Assembly (NCBI GenBank): GCA_903813345.2
Contig: CAIIXF020000002.1
Span: 28,713,223 to 28,777,222, forward strand
DNA length: 64,000 bases
DNA from: Owenia fusiformis
Taxonomy: Eukaryota > Annelida > Polychaeta > Sabellida > Oweniidae
Direction of reading: 5' to 3'
The notes beneath the pieces were generated by a model that saw only the letters and a program-made list of their open reading frames with translations, was not told the origin of the DNA and did no database searches. Each line of letters starts with the position of its first letter. Position 1 is the stretch's first letter. A program made the position numbers and the translations under genes. Shown here in pieces: positions 45,946-57,700 of the stretch.

Positions 45946-46751
45946 TGAAGTACTAGAAAGTAAAGAGCAATGTAGAGTACAAAACATGGCACCACTGTAC
46001 CATAGTTTCTACGACATTATTTTGAGTCAAATTCTTGCAGATTTATATGCCTCATGCAAGTACAAGTTTTGCTCAAAAGCCCCTCTTCAAAATGGCCACT
46101 AGTTTCAAAATGGTCACCATTTAAGTTTCAATTTCACTGTATTTAAGGCACAACGTAGCCTATGTCATAGGGTATGCCATAGCACTGTGTCCTAGAACCA
46201 TGCCATGTTTTATACTAACATGTGCCATGTTTTGTACTAACCCCATATCGTGAAGTTCAATTTAAATTACAAAGCCTTCATTGAAGTCACACTTGGGCAG
46301 TGTGGGGTCACTGTTTGCCAACATGTGAATATTTTGGGGCAGATAGTGGGGCTCGGCTTGGATACACAGTGGGAAAAACAAATAGGTATTTGTATACAGT
46401 AAGATATCCCCAATTCTGATACTCAGACCATCTCTGCAATGCACTAAAAGGAAACTGAGAGAAGGCTGTGATATCTCACGATGGATATCCCCCATCACAC
46501 CAAATACAAAAATTTATTAATTATAAAATTAATGCCCAAATTAGCCCCACAGTGGTGAATGTTGAGCCCACATGACTAATACGACTCCTGGTGAAACAAA
46601 TATTTGGAGACTTGATTGGTTCCTTGAAAGCAGTCACAGTTAAATTAATTCCCCAACTTACTGAATACAATAATCAACCCAGTTGCATTGTATTCAAATT
46701 GATTGTAGACTCCTGTAACATATTCTAGCTTATATATAACATATTTATACC
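45946..46751. other. Unassigned sequence
   Basis: GCCATGTTTTATACTAAC and GCCATGTTTTGTACTAAC form a short tandem pair (46201-46242). Nothing else was recognised. Confidence 0.4.
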
Positions 46752-47030
46752 TAGTTCAACAAGTTAAACCCAATACCACGGCTTTCATTTATTAATCTGA
46801 ATGTTCTTGTTACCGTGGTTGGGTTTAACTTCCGTGCTATGCCTTCATTTGATGCAAATTCTCACTACCAGTTATGAATTAAACGCGCATGAAATTCTAT
46901 GCGCTACCATAGGCCACCATTAAAATTTTTGCATCAAGGGCTGAATAGGCACGGACGTTAAACCTAGGGCGGGCCACAAGATATGTCAGATGAGAAATAA
47001 GGCCCAGACTAGGTTTAACTTGTTGAACTA
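46752..47030. mobile_element. MITE with a 9-bp target duplication
   Basis: TAGTTCAACAAGTTAAACC at the left and GGTTTAACTTGTTGAACTA at the right are perfect 19-base inverted ends. ATTTATACC flanks both sides (46743-46751 and 47031-47039). Inner words ACCACGG / ACCGTGG and TTCCGTGC / GGCACGGACGTTAA also pair. Nine-base duplications occur in Mutator-like and Merlin elements; the ends do not settle which. 279 bases. Confidence 0.93.
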
Positions 47031-47452
47031 ATTTATACCCTGTTTTTGGGGTAGTTATACTACCCTTGAATATCTTTTCCTCTGTATACTGGACATTAAA
47101 ATAGACCTCTTATTTATTGAGCATATTGTAAATATAAATAAACAGCATGGTCAACAATACAATTCCAATAAAAACGATACCAAATTCTACCAACTTACAG
47201 TAAGTGATATTCCCATCCCAATGTTGCAAACAAAAAACATGGTCTCTTTTCCAGGCTCTATTCATTGGAAATGTTGAGACATGGGGCTTGGAACATGTAT
47301 AAAAATTGAGTCTGGGTCCCCTCTTTTCCATTTTGACTCTGATACTCAATTATACATGTTCCTTGGCCCATTTGCTCCGTATTAAAATAAAGCCCTGGTG
47401 CACCAAAACATACTACCTCACCCCCATACTGCAGCCTGTATTTCTGAAAAAT

Positions 47453-47668
47453 GATACAGGCTACAGTGAAGTTGCAAATGGAGGATGTTTGTTTATTTCC
47501 ATATTTCTGAAGCTTTACAAGATTTTACATATATTCCAAGTGTTCTACTATACATAGTATAGATTAATCAAACAGTTTACAGTGTATTAATACTAGAAAG
47601 GTCCTACAGAATAGACAAAGATAGAGAATACCTGCTCCATTTGCAACTTCGCTGTAGCCTATATCCCT
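47453..47668. mobile_element. Small inverted-repeat element
   Basis: GATACAGGCTACAGTGAAGT then TGCAAATGGAGGA (47453-47485) pairs with TGCTCCATTTGCAACTTCGC then TGTAGCCTATATC (47634-47666), about 33 bases with three mismatches. The target duplication is unclear. Confidence 0.75.
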
Positions 47669-48524
47669 TTTAAAAACATGAAAGCACATCTCTTAGTCAA
47701 GTGTTAAAAACGTTAACCCCTCATAGCGTCGATTTACACTATTTTTGATTCCCTCTTGTATCCCTGAAGACTAAATCTATATACATATTCATAAGTAATT
47801 CAAGAATTGAATTAAAGTTCCCATTTATTAGGGATTGGTTCATTGCGTATTTTGCACATTCCTTGGTGTATCTTTGCACCATTTTACATTAAATACAGAA
47901 TTCCATAACATTTGTTCATGTTACATCAAGATAATAATTTCTTAACATTTAAAACTTTTTAGCTCCCATGACTAGTCAGTGATAATTATTCTAATGGTAG
48001 GCATCTCTTTAAATTTGATATGCGTCTTTTTAAAATGACGCCACATGTCATTTCATCTGACTGATACTATGCAGGAAATGTGAGACACCATGTATTCCCA
48101 TGGTCAACTCTAACTATTAGGTCATAAAAATGACCTGAGATTGTCAAAATACATGAGATTCAAATATGGCTGAATATACCAGAAAAGTAATGACTTGGGC
48201 TGTTCAAATAAATGATTGTATAGCACTGCAGTATAACATGTACTTATTCCATAGTTAGCATGATATTCATAGGATAACATGTGAAAAAAAAACGGTATTT
48301 TGTAATCAGTGGTAAAATATGATATTTTTGACAAATTTTCACTTAACCATAGCATACGATTTTTTAGCCATGACATACGGCGCCGTATGCGATGGTTTAT
48401 GGATTTTTGCTACTTCAGACTCAAAACGAGGCTAAGTGTCAACATCGCTGGATCGTTTGGAAAATTCGAATTAAATCACTTAATTTCCGATGATTCTGAT
48501 GATGACTTTAACTATGGAATAAAA

Positions 48525-48662
48525 ATAACATCCTATGATTTACTAGTGATATGATTTTTATCCACGAATGGATATGATATCTGCACACGCTATGCTCGCT
48601 CGTGCAGATATCATATCCATATCGTGGATAAAAATCATATCACTCATAAATCATAGGATATC
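48525..48662. mobile_element. Near-perfect palindrome around GATATGATTTTTATCCACG
   Basis: CATCCTATGATTTACTAGTG through GATATGATATCTGCAC pairs with GTGCAGATATCATATCCATA through ATCATAGGATATCC. The arms are about 60 bases around a small ACGCTATGCTCGCTC centre. A second, perfect 16-bp palindrome CATACGGCGCCGTATG lies at 48373-48388. Confidence 0.88.
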
Positions 48663-49659
48663 CTCTATATATACCAGTATTATATATATAATGTACAGAA
48701 ACAATATCACTTAGTCTCTACATAAACCAACAAAACATGCTTTCAGCCATTTCTTGAGCAAGTTTTATACAGGCGACCCCGTATATAGGTGGCGCTTTGG
48801 TGATGTGAGGCCAATTTTGATTGTTCTGTATGATTGAATATGTTCAGTATTTACATTGCCTTTGGACAAAATTTGTAAAAATTGAGATGTCTTCTTTCAA
48901 GGATGTGATTATCTATCTATCTATATAATGCCTATACCTGATATAAAAGAAATATATACCCCCCCTGGAATGTATGATTAAATAAGCCATTTTGCCCCCC
49001 TGCAAATGTACATATTGTTCAACTGGTATACCTTCAGTCATAAAACCTACAAATATTGTAGAGAATATGGTTTGTTGAAAATTTTTAAAACCTGGAGGAA
49101 AAAACTTGCCATTTTGGCAATTACCTCTCCCTTCTTGTATTATTCTGCATTTATCTAAAAATTCATTTTTGGAAAATAAGGATCTGTATTCTGTATACAG
49201 TATAGTAACTAAACACTTAATCTAATGTTTTGAGGGGTTGTAGCTTAAACAATGAAGTAAAAGAGGATGAAAGATGCAAAATTCAAAAAATTAGTAATTG
49301 GTATAATTCATGGGACAGGCTAGAGAATGGTCCAGTCAGGTTTTAACACGAGAGAGAATGGCACTGCGTCAGATTCTAAAGGCCTAGTTAGAATCATGAG
49401 TCATACGAGTATATATCAATTATACCTGATGGATTAAAATGGCAAATGTATGGATCCAGGACAATAAACACTAATTGCTGAAGGTAATATTCACGTTTAC
49501 AAAGAGGATCATATTGATCCATTGGAGTAACACATAGTAACAAAGGTGTCTATAACACATGTAACATGTACCTATAACTGCCAGTCTACAGTAGAGCCTC
49601 TTAATTTGATTCACTGAGACTGAAACATGCAACTTCAGGGACATTATCAGATATTTACA
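48663..49659. other. Unassigned sequence
   Basis: Short (TA)n and (ATCT)n tracts (48666-48695 and 48912-48926) and no recognisable gene. Confidence 0.4.
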
Positions 49660-50412
49660 AACCATGGTCTTCAAAACCCATTTACATACCATGGATCCTT
49701 GAAAGTCCATTTACATACCATGGCTTTTTGAAAGCCCATTTATATACCATTGGCTGTTGAGAGCCCATTTACATACCATGGTCTTTTCAAAACCCATTTA
49801 CATACCATGGGCTTTTGAAAGCCCATTTACATATACCATGGGTTTTTGAAAGCCCATTTACATACCATGGGCTTTTGAAAGCCCATTTACATATACCATG
49901 GGTTTTTGAAAGCCCATTTACATACCTTTTGCTTTTGAAAGTCCATTTACATACCATGGGCTTTTGAAAGCCCATTTACATATACCATGGGTTTTTGAAA
50001 GCCCATTTACATACCATGGGCTTTTGAAAGCCCATTTACATATACCATGGGTTTTTGAAAGCCCATTTACATACCATTTGGTTTTTTAAGTCCATTTACA
50101 TACCAGTTGCTTTTAAAAGCCCATTTATATACCATGGTCTTTTCAAAACCAATTTACATACCATGGACTTTTGAAAGCCAATTTATATACCATGGCCTTT
50201 TCAAAACCCATTTACATACCATGGGCTTTTGAAAGCCCATTTACATACCATGGTCTTTTCAAAACCCATTTACATACCATGGGTTTTTGAAAGCCCATTT
50301 ACATACCATGGGCTTTTGAAAGCCCATTTACATACCATTTGCTTTTGAAAGCCCATTTACATACCATTTGCTTTTGAAAGCCCATTTACAAACCATTTGC
50401 TTTTAAAAGCCA
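49660..50412. repeat. 29-bp tandem array, about 25 copies
   Basis: The unit is GCCCATTTACATACCATGGG then CTTTTGAAA. Each unit contains CCATGG and the inverted pair GCCCAT / ATGGGC. Variants include ACATATACC (two extra bases), CATTTGCTTTTG in place of CATGGGC, and TCTTTTCAAAA. Variants recur in small blocks (for example 49805-49920 and 49960-50075), showing local duplications of several units. No gene. Confidence 0.93.
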
Positions 50413-51132
50413 GAAAGTATATATTTTTAAAAAATTATTGGAACAGGTGTGTAAACATTGTTTCTAATAACAAAGCTTTTATTTATAAAAGATGGAAAAT
50501 CACCAGTGAGACTATCTGATTGACTTAATCCCTAGTTTTAATATACAAGTATTTCTGATGTTGAAAAAATAAAAACAGATTGGATTAAAATGAACATGAT
50601 TTGCCTTTGATTTGCCTACTTAGAGGTTTATTTACTACAAATATATGAACTCGGAGAATTCAATTTGGTTATGAATAGATCAAAACATAAAATGAGTTTT
50701 TATTATTTATATTGTATTTTAAGTGTGACAATTGAACAAATAAGCTTGACCCGCAGTTTAAGCTGCAAAGACCCATACAATTTTGAATGTTTGCCCAAAA
50801 GATGAACTTTGAATTGTCTAATTTTATGAAGTTTTGTCAAATTCAAACAGTCACCTTAAATACCTCTCAATATTCTAACCGTGAGAAACCCTAGTGCTTA
50901 ACCCAATTTTTAAACGTCGGGTTAAGCATTCAACTCTTGAGAGTTACCCAATTTTTCATTAGAAATTCCTAATTTTCTATTAAGAACTCACATTTTTTGT
51001 AAGAATTTTTACAATTTTACAAAAAAACTTCCATTTTAGGTGGATCCTTATATTATCAAAAGAATTTTCAAGAGATCTTTCTCTAATTTTTCATATTGAT
51101 CATTTTTACATTAAATGTCAATATGCAGTATA
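50413..51132. other. Unassigned AT-rich sequence
   Basis: No repeat or exon was recognised. A short tract at 50905-51000 repeats AATTTTT and TAGAAATTCCTAATTTTC-like words. Confidence 0.35.
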
Positions 51133-51360
51133 CAGTGAAACCTGTAAAGTGGGACACCTCTGTTAATGGGACACTTTTCAGCAGAGGCCCTTAAGACCAA
51201 CTGGTTTAATGTTAAACTGACTATAATTCTTTCAAAGAATATATGTAAACTTGGATATAGTGACTTCATTTAACACCCCTTTGAATTGTGAGATTCTAAA
51301 TCGAGCAACTCCCAAGTAGAAGACTTTTTAGAGGTGCCAGAGGTCTTCCAGGTTCTACTG
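51133..51360. mobile_element. pogo/Tigger-like MITE (228 bp)
   Basis: CAGTGAAACCTGTAAAG at the left and CTTCCAGGTTCTACTG at the right, both next to TA (51131-51132 and 51361-51362), fit pogo/Tigger ends. The inner GTGGGACACC / AATGGGACACTT words are usual in such elements. A segment of it (51219-51300) is duplicated at 51529-51610 (GACTTCATTTAACACCCCTT, then TGAATT). Confidence 0.78.
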
Positions 51361-51618
51361 TAAAAATACATGTGTAGGAGAAACTGGAAAAATGTACCAG
51401 TTTAAAATATACAAAAAATTTAACATGGTGATCATCATATACCAATCTCAGTCACCAATGGCATTTCTTTCTCTGGACACGCCTCTCTCTCTTTCTCTAA
51501 ATGATATTCATGAATTTGAAGAGAGTGCTGACTATAATTCCTTGAAAGAATATGGAAACGTGGATAAAGTGACTTCATTTAACACCCCTTTGAATTTTGA
51601 GATTCTCTCTATATGAAG

Positions 51619-51717
51619 ACCTCTAAACTCACTTGACATTTAAAACCTCTAGATTCACGTGACATTTAAAACCTCTAAATTCACTTGACATTTAAAACCT
51701 CTAAATTCACGTGATCT
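51619..51717. repeat. 26-bp tandem repeat ending at the stop codon of the next gene
   Basis: The unit is ACCTCTAAATTCACTTGACA then TTTAAA. There are nearly four copies, alternating CACTTGAC and CACGTGAC. The array ends directly before the stop codon (51718-51720) of the minus-strand gene, so it would form the start of its 3' untranslated region. Confidence 0.88.
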
Positions 51718-53436
51718 CTACTTGCATGAACAAATTCTACTAAATCCTGTTTTAGCTGCATAGCAGTTATAAAAATAAAAATTTGGAATTCGTTTTGATA
51801 TCAACCATGTACCAGCAGGATCCATAGCTGGCAAAAAGAATTCTTTGCTTTTGTAAACAGACACGGGAGCTTCCTTACAACTGTTATATTCCGGAGCTAA
51901 TACTTTTAAGATCCCGCAGTTTGTGTCAAGTATCGATATCCCTACTTTATCACAGATTTCATTGTTAGCTGCACAAACGTCAAAACATGACTGTCCACTT
52001 TTACCCTTGCGTATCTCGTAATCAAAATTTTCTAAATGGTACAGAATGCCCATTTTTGGACGCCCCATCGTCTGATCAAGAAGCTTCCATGTAATTTTGT
52101 TGACAAAAGTATGTATGAGATCTGTTGCACTTGGGGCATTATTAGCAACTCCATACCACATGGACGGCTTACACACCATGAGCACGAGATTGCCATATGG
52201 ACGCAAGAAAACTGTATCCTTGTAATCACCTCTTACGACGCCTCCATTACCCAAACCAACCAATCCGTGAGAAGCCATCACAGCACTTGCCTCCTTTTGA
52301 TTATTACAATTAGTAAACACAAAATTAGGCACTTGCTTATCCTGACTAGGAAAGAAAAATGCTGCATCCTCAAGATAGTCAATTTTATGAGCTGAACGAA
52401 CAAATTGTGTAATGAACTCATCATATTCTTTTTCTCCCAAATTATCTAGACTGTGTTTGACCCGAGGACCATCATATATTGATATAGCTTCAGTGTCGTC
52501 ACTGGGAATACGTAAGTCACTGGGGATGTTAATTGCTTGATTTTCCATATGCAAAGAACGGGAAAGTTCCGGGATTATTGTCACCATTTTATTATTTGCA
52601 AGCTCACGTTGAAAAGTGGCATCCCAAGGTACTTTAATATTCAGCTTTGAGCTGAGTATGCCGACATAGTGCTTGCCTGACATTAAAAACCCAAGCCCTC
52701 CAAAGTGGCCCACTCTGCGAAAAAATGTTTCATTGCTTGAACACCAACTGAAGGAATTATCGTTAAAAAGTGACACAGACATAACTTTTGGGTCCTTATC
52801 CATTAATTTGACCCCTGCTTCAAGATAATCACCAGTGTCTTTAGATAGAATCAGATCATCCTCTAATATGGCACAATATCTGTACTTAAGATCTTTAAAT
52901 AAGCGATCTAGCATAAATTGGTAGTTCTGCGTAATCATCATATGCTTCTTCAGCTTAGCATTGCCTGGGCGAACTATCTTATGAGCATTTATGACAGGTA
53001 TGTCATTAGAAGTAGAGTTAAGCATTGAGGCAGGATGTAGCAGAAGTCCCAGTCTTTTAGGATCGTAAGTAAGATCTTTAGGGTCTACATTGTCATAAAA
53101 CACGTGTATATTTCTCGTTGGTATTTCAGCAAATTCAATTAAATTACGCAATAACCTTGCTGCTGATTTTTTTCTTTCACCAGGTGGGGCTCCTGTCAAT
53201 ATAGCGACACAGAGTGATGCGCCATCTTTCAATGATTCCCCAGAGGCTGTTTTAACATTAGCTCTTGCAGGGGAATCATCAAGTTTTATAGCTCTGTCAA
53301 ATTCATATTGTGATTGTTGGATTCCTGATGTATCAATGACTACACCCTTTCTTTTTGGCATTTGAAAAAGTATCATCAGTTCTATGATACCAACAAATAC
53401 TACCATTGTGTAGACTGTTTTCGAGAGTTCAACCAT
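51718..53436 (-). CDS. GT13-like glycosyltransferase with MGAT5-like Cys-rich C-terminus
   Basis: Intact 572-residue single-exon frame. Residues 8-25 are a membrane anchor near the N-terminus (type II), followed by a stem to about 74. Residues 75-300 resemble GT13 enzymes (GnT-I, POMGnT1): a first strand LCVAILTGAPPGERKKSA (75-92), LEDDLILSKD (191-200) as the metal-binding EDD, GGLGFLMSG (246-254) at the place of the 'PGLGW' loop, VPWDATFQRE (269-278), and PELSRSLHM (289-297), like the family's 'PE.SR' block. Residues 482-572 (QSCFDVCA.., ICDK, NCGIL, YNSC, FYNCYA, ICSCK) resemble the cysteine-rich end of MGAT5 (GT18). GlcNAc transfer in the Golgi is the likely activity; the acceptor is unknown. 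I know of no named family with both parts, and cannot exclude that the tail simply converges on the MGAT5 cysteine pattern. Confidence 0.82.
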   Translation of the reverse strand: MVELSKTVYTMVVFVGIIELMILFQMPKRKGVVIDTSGIQQSQYEFDRAIKLDDSPARANVKTASGESLKDGASLCVAILTGAPPGERKKSAARLLRNLIEFAEIPTRNIHVFYDNVDPKDLTYDPKRLGLLLHPASMLNSTSNDIPVINAHKIVRPGNAKLKKHMMITQNYQFMLDRLFKDLKYRYCAILEDDLILSKDTGDYLEAGVKLMDKDPKVMSVSLFNDNSFSWCSSNETFFRRVGHFGGLGFLMSGKHYVGILSSKLNIKVPWDATFQRELANNKMVTIIPELSRSLHMENQAINIPSDLRIPSDDTEAISIYDGPRVKHSLDNLGEKEYDEFITQFVRSAHKIDYLEDAAFFFPSQDKQVPNFVFTNCNNQKEASAVMASHGLVGLGNGGVVRGDYKDTVFLRPYGNLVLMVCKPSMWYGVANNAPSATDLIHTFVNKITWKLLDQTMGRPKMGILYHLENFDYEIRKGKSGQSCFDVCAANNEICDKVGISILDTNCGILKVLAPEYNSCKEAPVSVYKSKEFFLPAMDPAGTWLISKRIPNFYFYNCYAAKTGFSRICSCK

Positions 53437-53465
53437 TTTGTATCACCTTGTAGTTCTCAGTATTT

Positions 53466-53605
53466 CTCCATTATTTAGTTAGTATTCCATCGTTTAGTTT
53501 AGCATTCCATCGTTTAGTTTAGCATTCCATCGTTTAGTTTAGTATTCCATTGTTTAGTTTAGTAATTCCATTGTTAAGTTTAAAATCCATTATTTAGTAA
53601 AGTAA
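53466..53605. repeat. 20-bp tandem repeat just upstream of the GT13-like start
   Basis: The unit is AGCATTCCATCGTTTAGTTT, present about five to six times and becoming less regular to the right (ATTCCATTGTTTAGTTTAGT, then AATTCC). It lies 30-170 bases upstream of the start codon, so in the 5' untranslated region or promoter. Confidence 0.88.
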
Positions 53606-54754
53606 TTCCGTAGTTAATTTCATTCCTTATTTCAATTCCATCATCCACTTTAAAATCTTTCTAGTTACAAATGATGATCCTCTCATTTAGTTTTCTAGTG
53701 TCACCTAAATGTAAATCAATACATGTATTAACATTCCAGTTATCAATTTCATTGTGTAGTCAGGTATTCGATTGCTGATTCAAGATAGAACTCCAGAGTG
53801 ATGTTTGAGTCAAGGCATGCATGGAACATCATCTGAAATGACAAATTAATTATGTTATAAAAATTATATTTTTTATTCCAAATCATAATTTGGGTACAAA
53901 AAATTAACTCATTTGCCAAAAGTTAGGCTTATTTAGAAACTGGTTCTCATTCTTTCATTTTCAAAAATTGACTGTATACGGCAAGAGAGAAGAGGATTTT
54001 TTATATGCAGAGCAAATTTTCTCATTTTATAACAAATATATCAAAAACAAAAACAGATGCACAATTTATCAAGTATCAGGTTAAGTACATGTCATGTATA
54101 CATGTCATATATACAAGTATATACATATCTTCATGTAAATTCACTATTATATCTCCAGCAGGACATATTTTGAAATCGTTAAAGCTCCAGAATATGCATT
54201 ATCATTATGTGCTTTTAGGCAGGACAATTTGCAGAAAACTCACTTGGGGTCTAAAGGCAGAATAAAGCTAAACTTAGAACCAGATAATTAACCTGCCCTA
54301 GCCTAATCAAAATTTAATTATAGTTATTATTACAATTGTCCTATGAATTATGAATTATTTAAACACCTGCAAATCTCTACTAAGCTAATAATAACATTAA
54401 TTTTGAGTTTGCTTGCTTGACTGCTGAGTAAACAAAGGTGAAACAGGGTTCATGTAAAAAACAGCTTTTCTAACAATAGTGTTTCAGAATCTGTTTCTAT
54501 CACATCATTCTTAATGCCTTGGTCACATTTGCTCTGATTTTCACTACGGCGCCCGACTGATTGAGTATTTTGTTCGAAATTGAATACAATATTGAACAAA
54601 ACACTCAATCATTTATAATGATCATTTATGAAAATGTCATGCCTTTTCAATCCAAGATGCTTCAAACTATTTATCTTCGAAAGTGGAAACATCCTTATTC
54701 GTTATTTTGCAGGTTTACATGTTTCTGCATCTTAGCTGCATCATTTTAATAGCA
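53606..54754. other. Upstream flank of the GT13-like gene
   Basis: No exon or repeat was recognised between the 20-bp array and the large array starting at 54755. The position suits a promoter, but no core element can be assigned. Confidence 0.4.
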
Positions 54755-57700
54755 CCCCTATCACTGGCTGACAAAGTATAAAGCCCATAAGGGTATCATT
54801 GGGAATATTCTGTGATATATTTAAAGCAGTATTCAGTATTGTATACCCCTATCACTGGCTGACAAAGTATAAAGCCCATAAGGGTATCATTGGGAATATT
54901 CTGTGATATATTTAAAGCAGTATTCAGTATTGTATACCCCTATCACTGGCTAAAGCCCATAAGGGTATCATTGGGAATATTCTGTGATATATTTAAAGCA
55001 GTATTCAGTATTGTATACCCCTATCACTGGCTGACAAAGTATAAAGCCCATAAGGGTATCATTGGGAATATTCTGTGATATATTTAAAGCAGTATTCAGT
55101 ATTGTATACCCCTATCACTGGCTAAAGCCCATAAGGGTATCATTGGGAATATTCTGTGATATATTTAAAGCAGTATTCAGTATTGTATACCCCTATCACT
55201 GGCTAAAGCCCATAAGGGTATCATTGGGAATATTCTGTGATATATTTAAAGCAGTATTCAGTATTGTATACCCCTATCACTGGCTGACAAAGTATAAAGC
55301 CCATAAGGGTATCATTGGGAATATTCTGTGATATATTTAAAGCAGTATTCAGTATTGTATACCCCTATCACTGGCTAAAGCCCATAAGGGTATCATTGGG
55401 AATATTCTGTGATATATTTAAAGCAGTATTCAGTATTGTATACCCCTATCACTGGCTAAAGCCCATAAGGGTATCATTGGGAATATTCTGTGATATATTT
55501 AAAGCAGTATTCAGTATTGTATACCCCTATCACTGGCTGACAAAGTATAAAGCCCATAAGGGTATCATTGGGAATATTCTGTGATATATTTAAAGCAGTA
55601 TTCAGTATTGTATACCCCTATCACTGGCTGACAAAGTATAAAGCCCATAAGGGTATCATTGGGAATATTCTGTGATATATTTAAAGCAGTATTCAGTATT
55701 GTATACCCCTATCACTGGCTGACAAAGTATAAAGCCCATAAGGGTATCATTGGGAATATTCTGTGATATATTTAAAGCAGTATTCAGTATTGTATACCCC
55801 TATCACTGGCTAAAGCCCATAAGGGTATCATTGGGAATATTCTGTGATATATTTAAAGCAGTATTCAGTATTGTATACCCCTATCACTGGCTGACAAAGT
55901 ATAAAGCCCATAAGGGTATCATTGGGAATATTCTGTGATATATTTAAAGCAGTATTCAGTATTGTATACCCCTATCACTGGCTGACAAAGTATAAAGCCC
56001 ATAAGGGTATCATTGGGAATATTCTGTGATATATTTAAAGCAGTATTCAGTATTGTATACCCCTATCACTGGCTGACAAAGTATAAAGCCCATAAGGGTA
56101 TCATTGGGAATATTCTGTGATATATTTAAAGCAGTATTCAGTATTGTATACCCCTATCACTGGCTAAAGCCCATAAGGGTATCATTGGGAATATTCTGTG
56201 ATATATTTAAAGCAGTATTCAGTATTGTATACCCCTATCACTGGCTAAAGCCCATAAGGGTATCATTGGGAATATTCTGTGATATATTTAAAGCAGTATT
56301 CAGTATTGTATACCCCTATCACTGGCTGACAAAGTATAAAGCCCATAAGGGTATCATTGGGAATATTCTGTGATATATTTAAAGCAGTATTCAGTATTGT
56401 ATACCCCTATCACTGGCTAAAGCCCATAAGGGTATCATTGGGAATATTCTGTGATATATTTAAAGCAGTATTCAGTATTGTATACCCCTATCACTGGCTA
56501 AAGCCCATAAGGGTATCATTGGGAATATTCTGTGATATATTTAAAGCAGTATTCAGTATTGTATACCCCTATCACTGGCTGACAAAGTATAAAGCCCATA
56601 AGGGTATCATTGGGAATATTCTGTGATATATTTAAAGCAGTATTCAGTATTGTATACCCCTATCACTGGCTGACAAAGTATAAAGCCCATAAGGGTATCA
56701 TTGGGAATATTCTGTGATATATTTAAAGCAGTATTCAGTATTGTATACCCCTATCACTGGCTGACAAAGTATAAAGCCCATAAGGGTATCATTGGGAATA
56801 TTCTGTGATATATTTAAAGCAGTATTCAGTATTGTATACCCCTATCACTGGCTAAAGCCCATAAGGGTATCATTGGGAATATTCTGTGATATATTTAAAG
56901 CAGTATTCAGTATTGTATACCCCTATCACTGGCTGACAAAGTATAAAGCCCATAAGGGTATCATTGGGAATATTCTGTGATATATTTAAAGCAGTATTCA
57001 GTATTGTATACCCCTATCACTGGCTGACAAAGTATAAAGCCCATAAGGGTATCATTGGGAATATTCTGTGATATATTTAAAGCAGTATTCAGTATTGTAT
57101 ACCCCTATCACTGGCTAAAGCCCATAAGGGTATCATTGGGAATATTCTGTGATATATTTAAAGCAGTATTCAGTATTGTATACCCCTATCACTGGCTGAC
57201 AAAGTATAAAGCCCATAAGGGTATCATTGGGAATATTCTGTGATATATTTAAAGCAGTATTCAGTATTGTATACCCCTATCACTGGCTGACAAAGTATAA
57301 AGCCCATAAGGGTATCATTGGGAATATTCTGTGATATATTTAAAGCAGTATTCAGTATTGTATACCCCTATCACTGGCTAAAGCCCATAAGGGTATCATT
57401 GGGAATATTCTGTGATATATTTAAAGCAGTATTCAGTATTGTATACCCCTATCACTGGCTAAAGCCCATAAGGGTATCATTGGGAATATTCTGTGATATA
57501 TTTAAAGCAGTATTCAGTATTGTATACCCCTATCACTGGCTAAAGCCCATAAGGGTATCATTGGGAATATTCTGTGATATATTTAAAGCAGTATTCAGTA
57601 TTGTATACCCCTATCACTGGCTGACAAAGTATAAAGCCCATAAGGGTATCATTGGGAATATTCTGTGATATATTTAAAGCAGTATTCAGTATTGTATACC

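Noticed and set aside
52036-52395. 119-codon plus-strand frame
   Set aside because: Lies entirely antisense to the GT13/MGAT5-like coding region; a shadow of it. The frames at 15806-16262 are likewise shadows of the fucosyltransferase-like gene.
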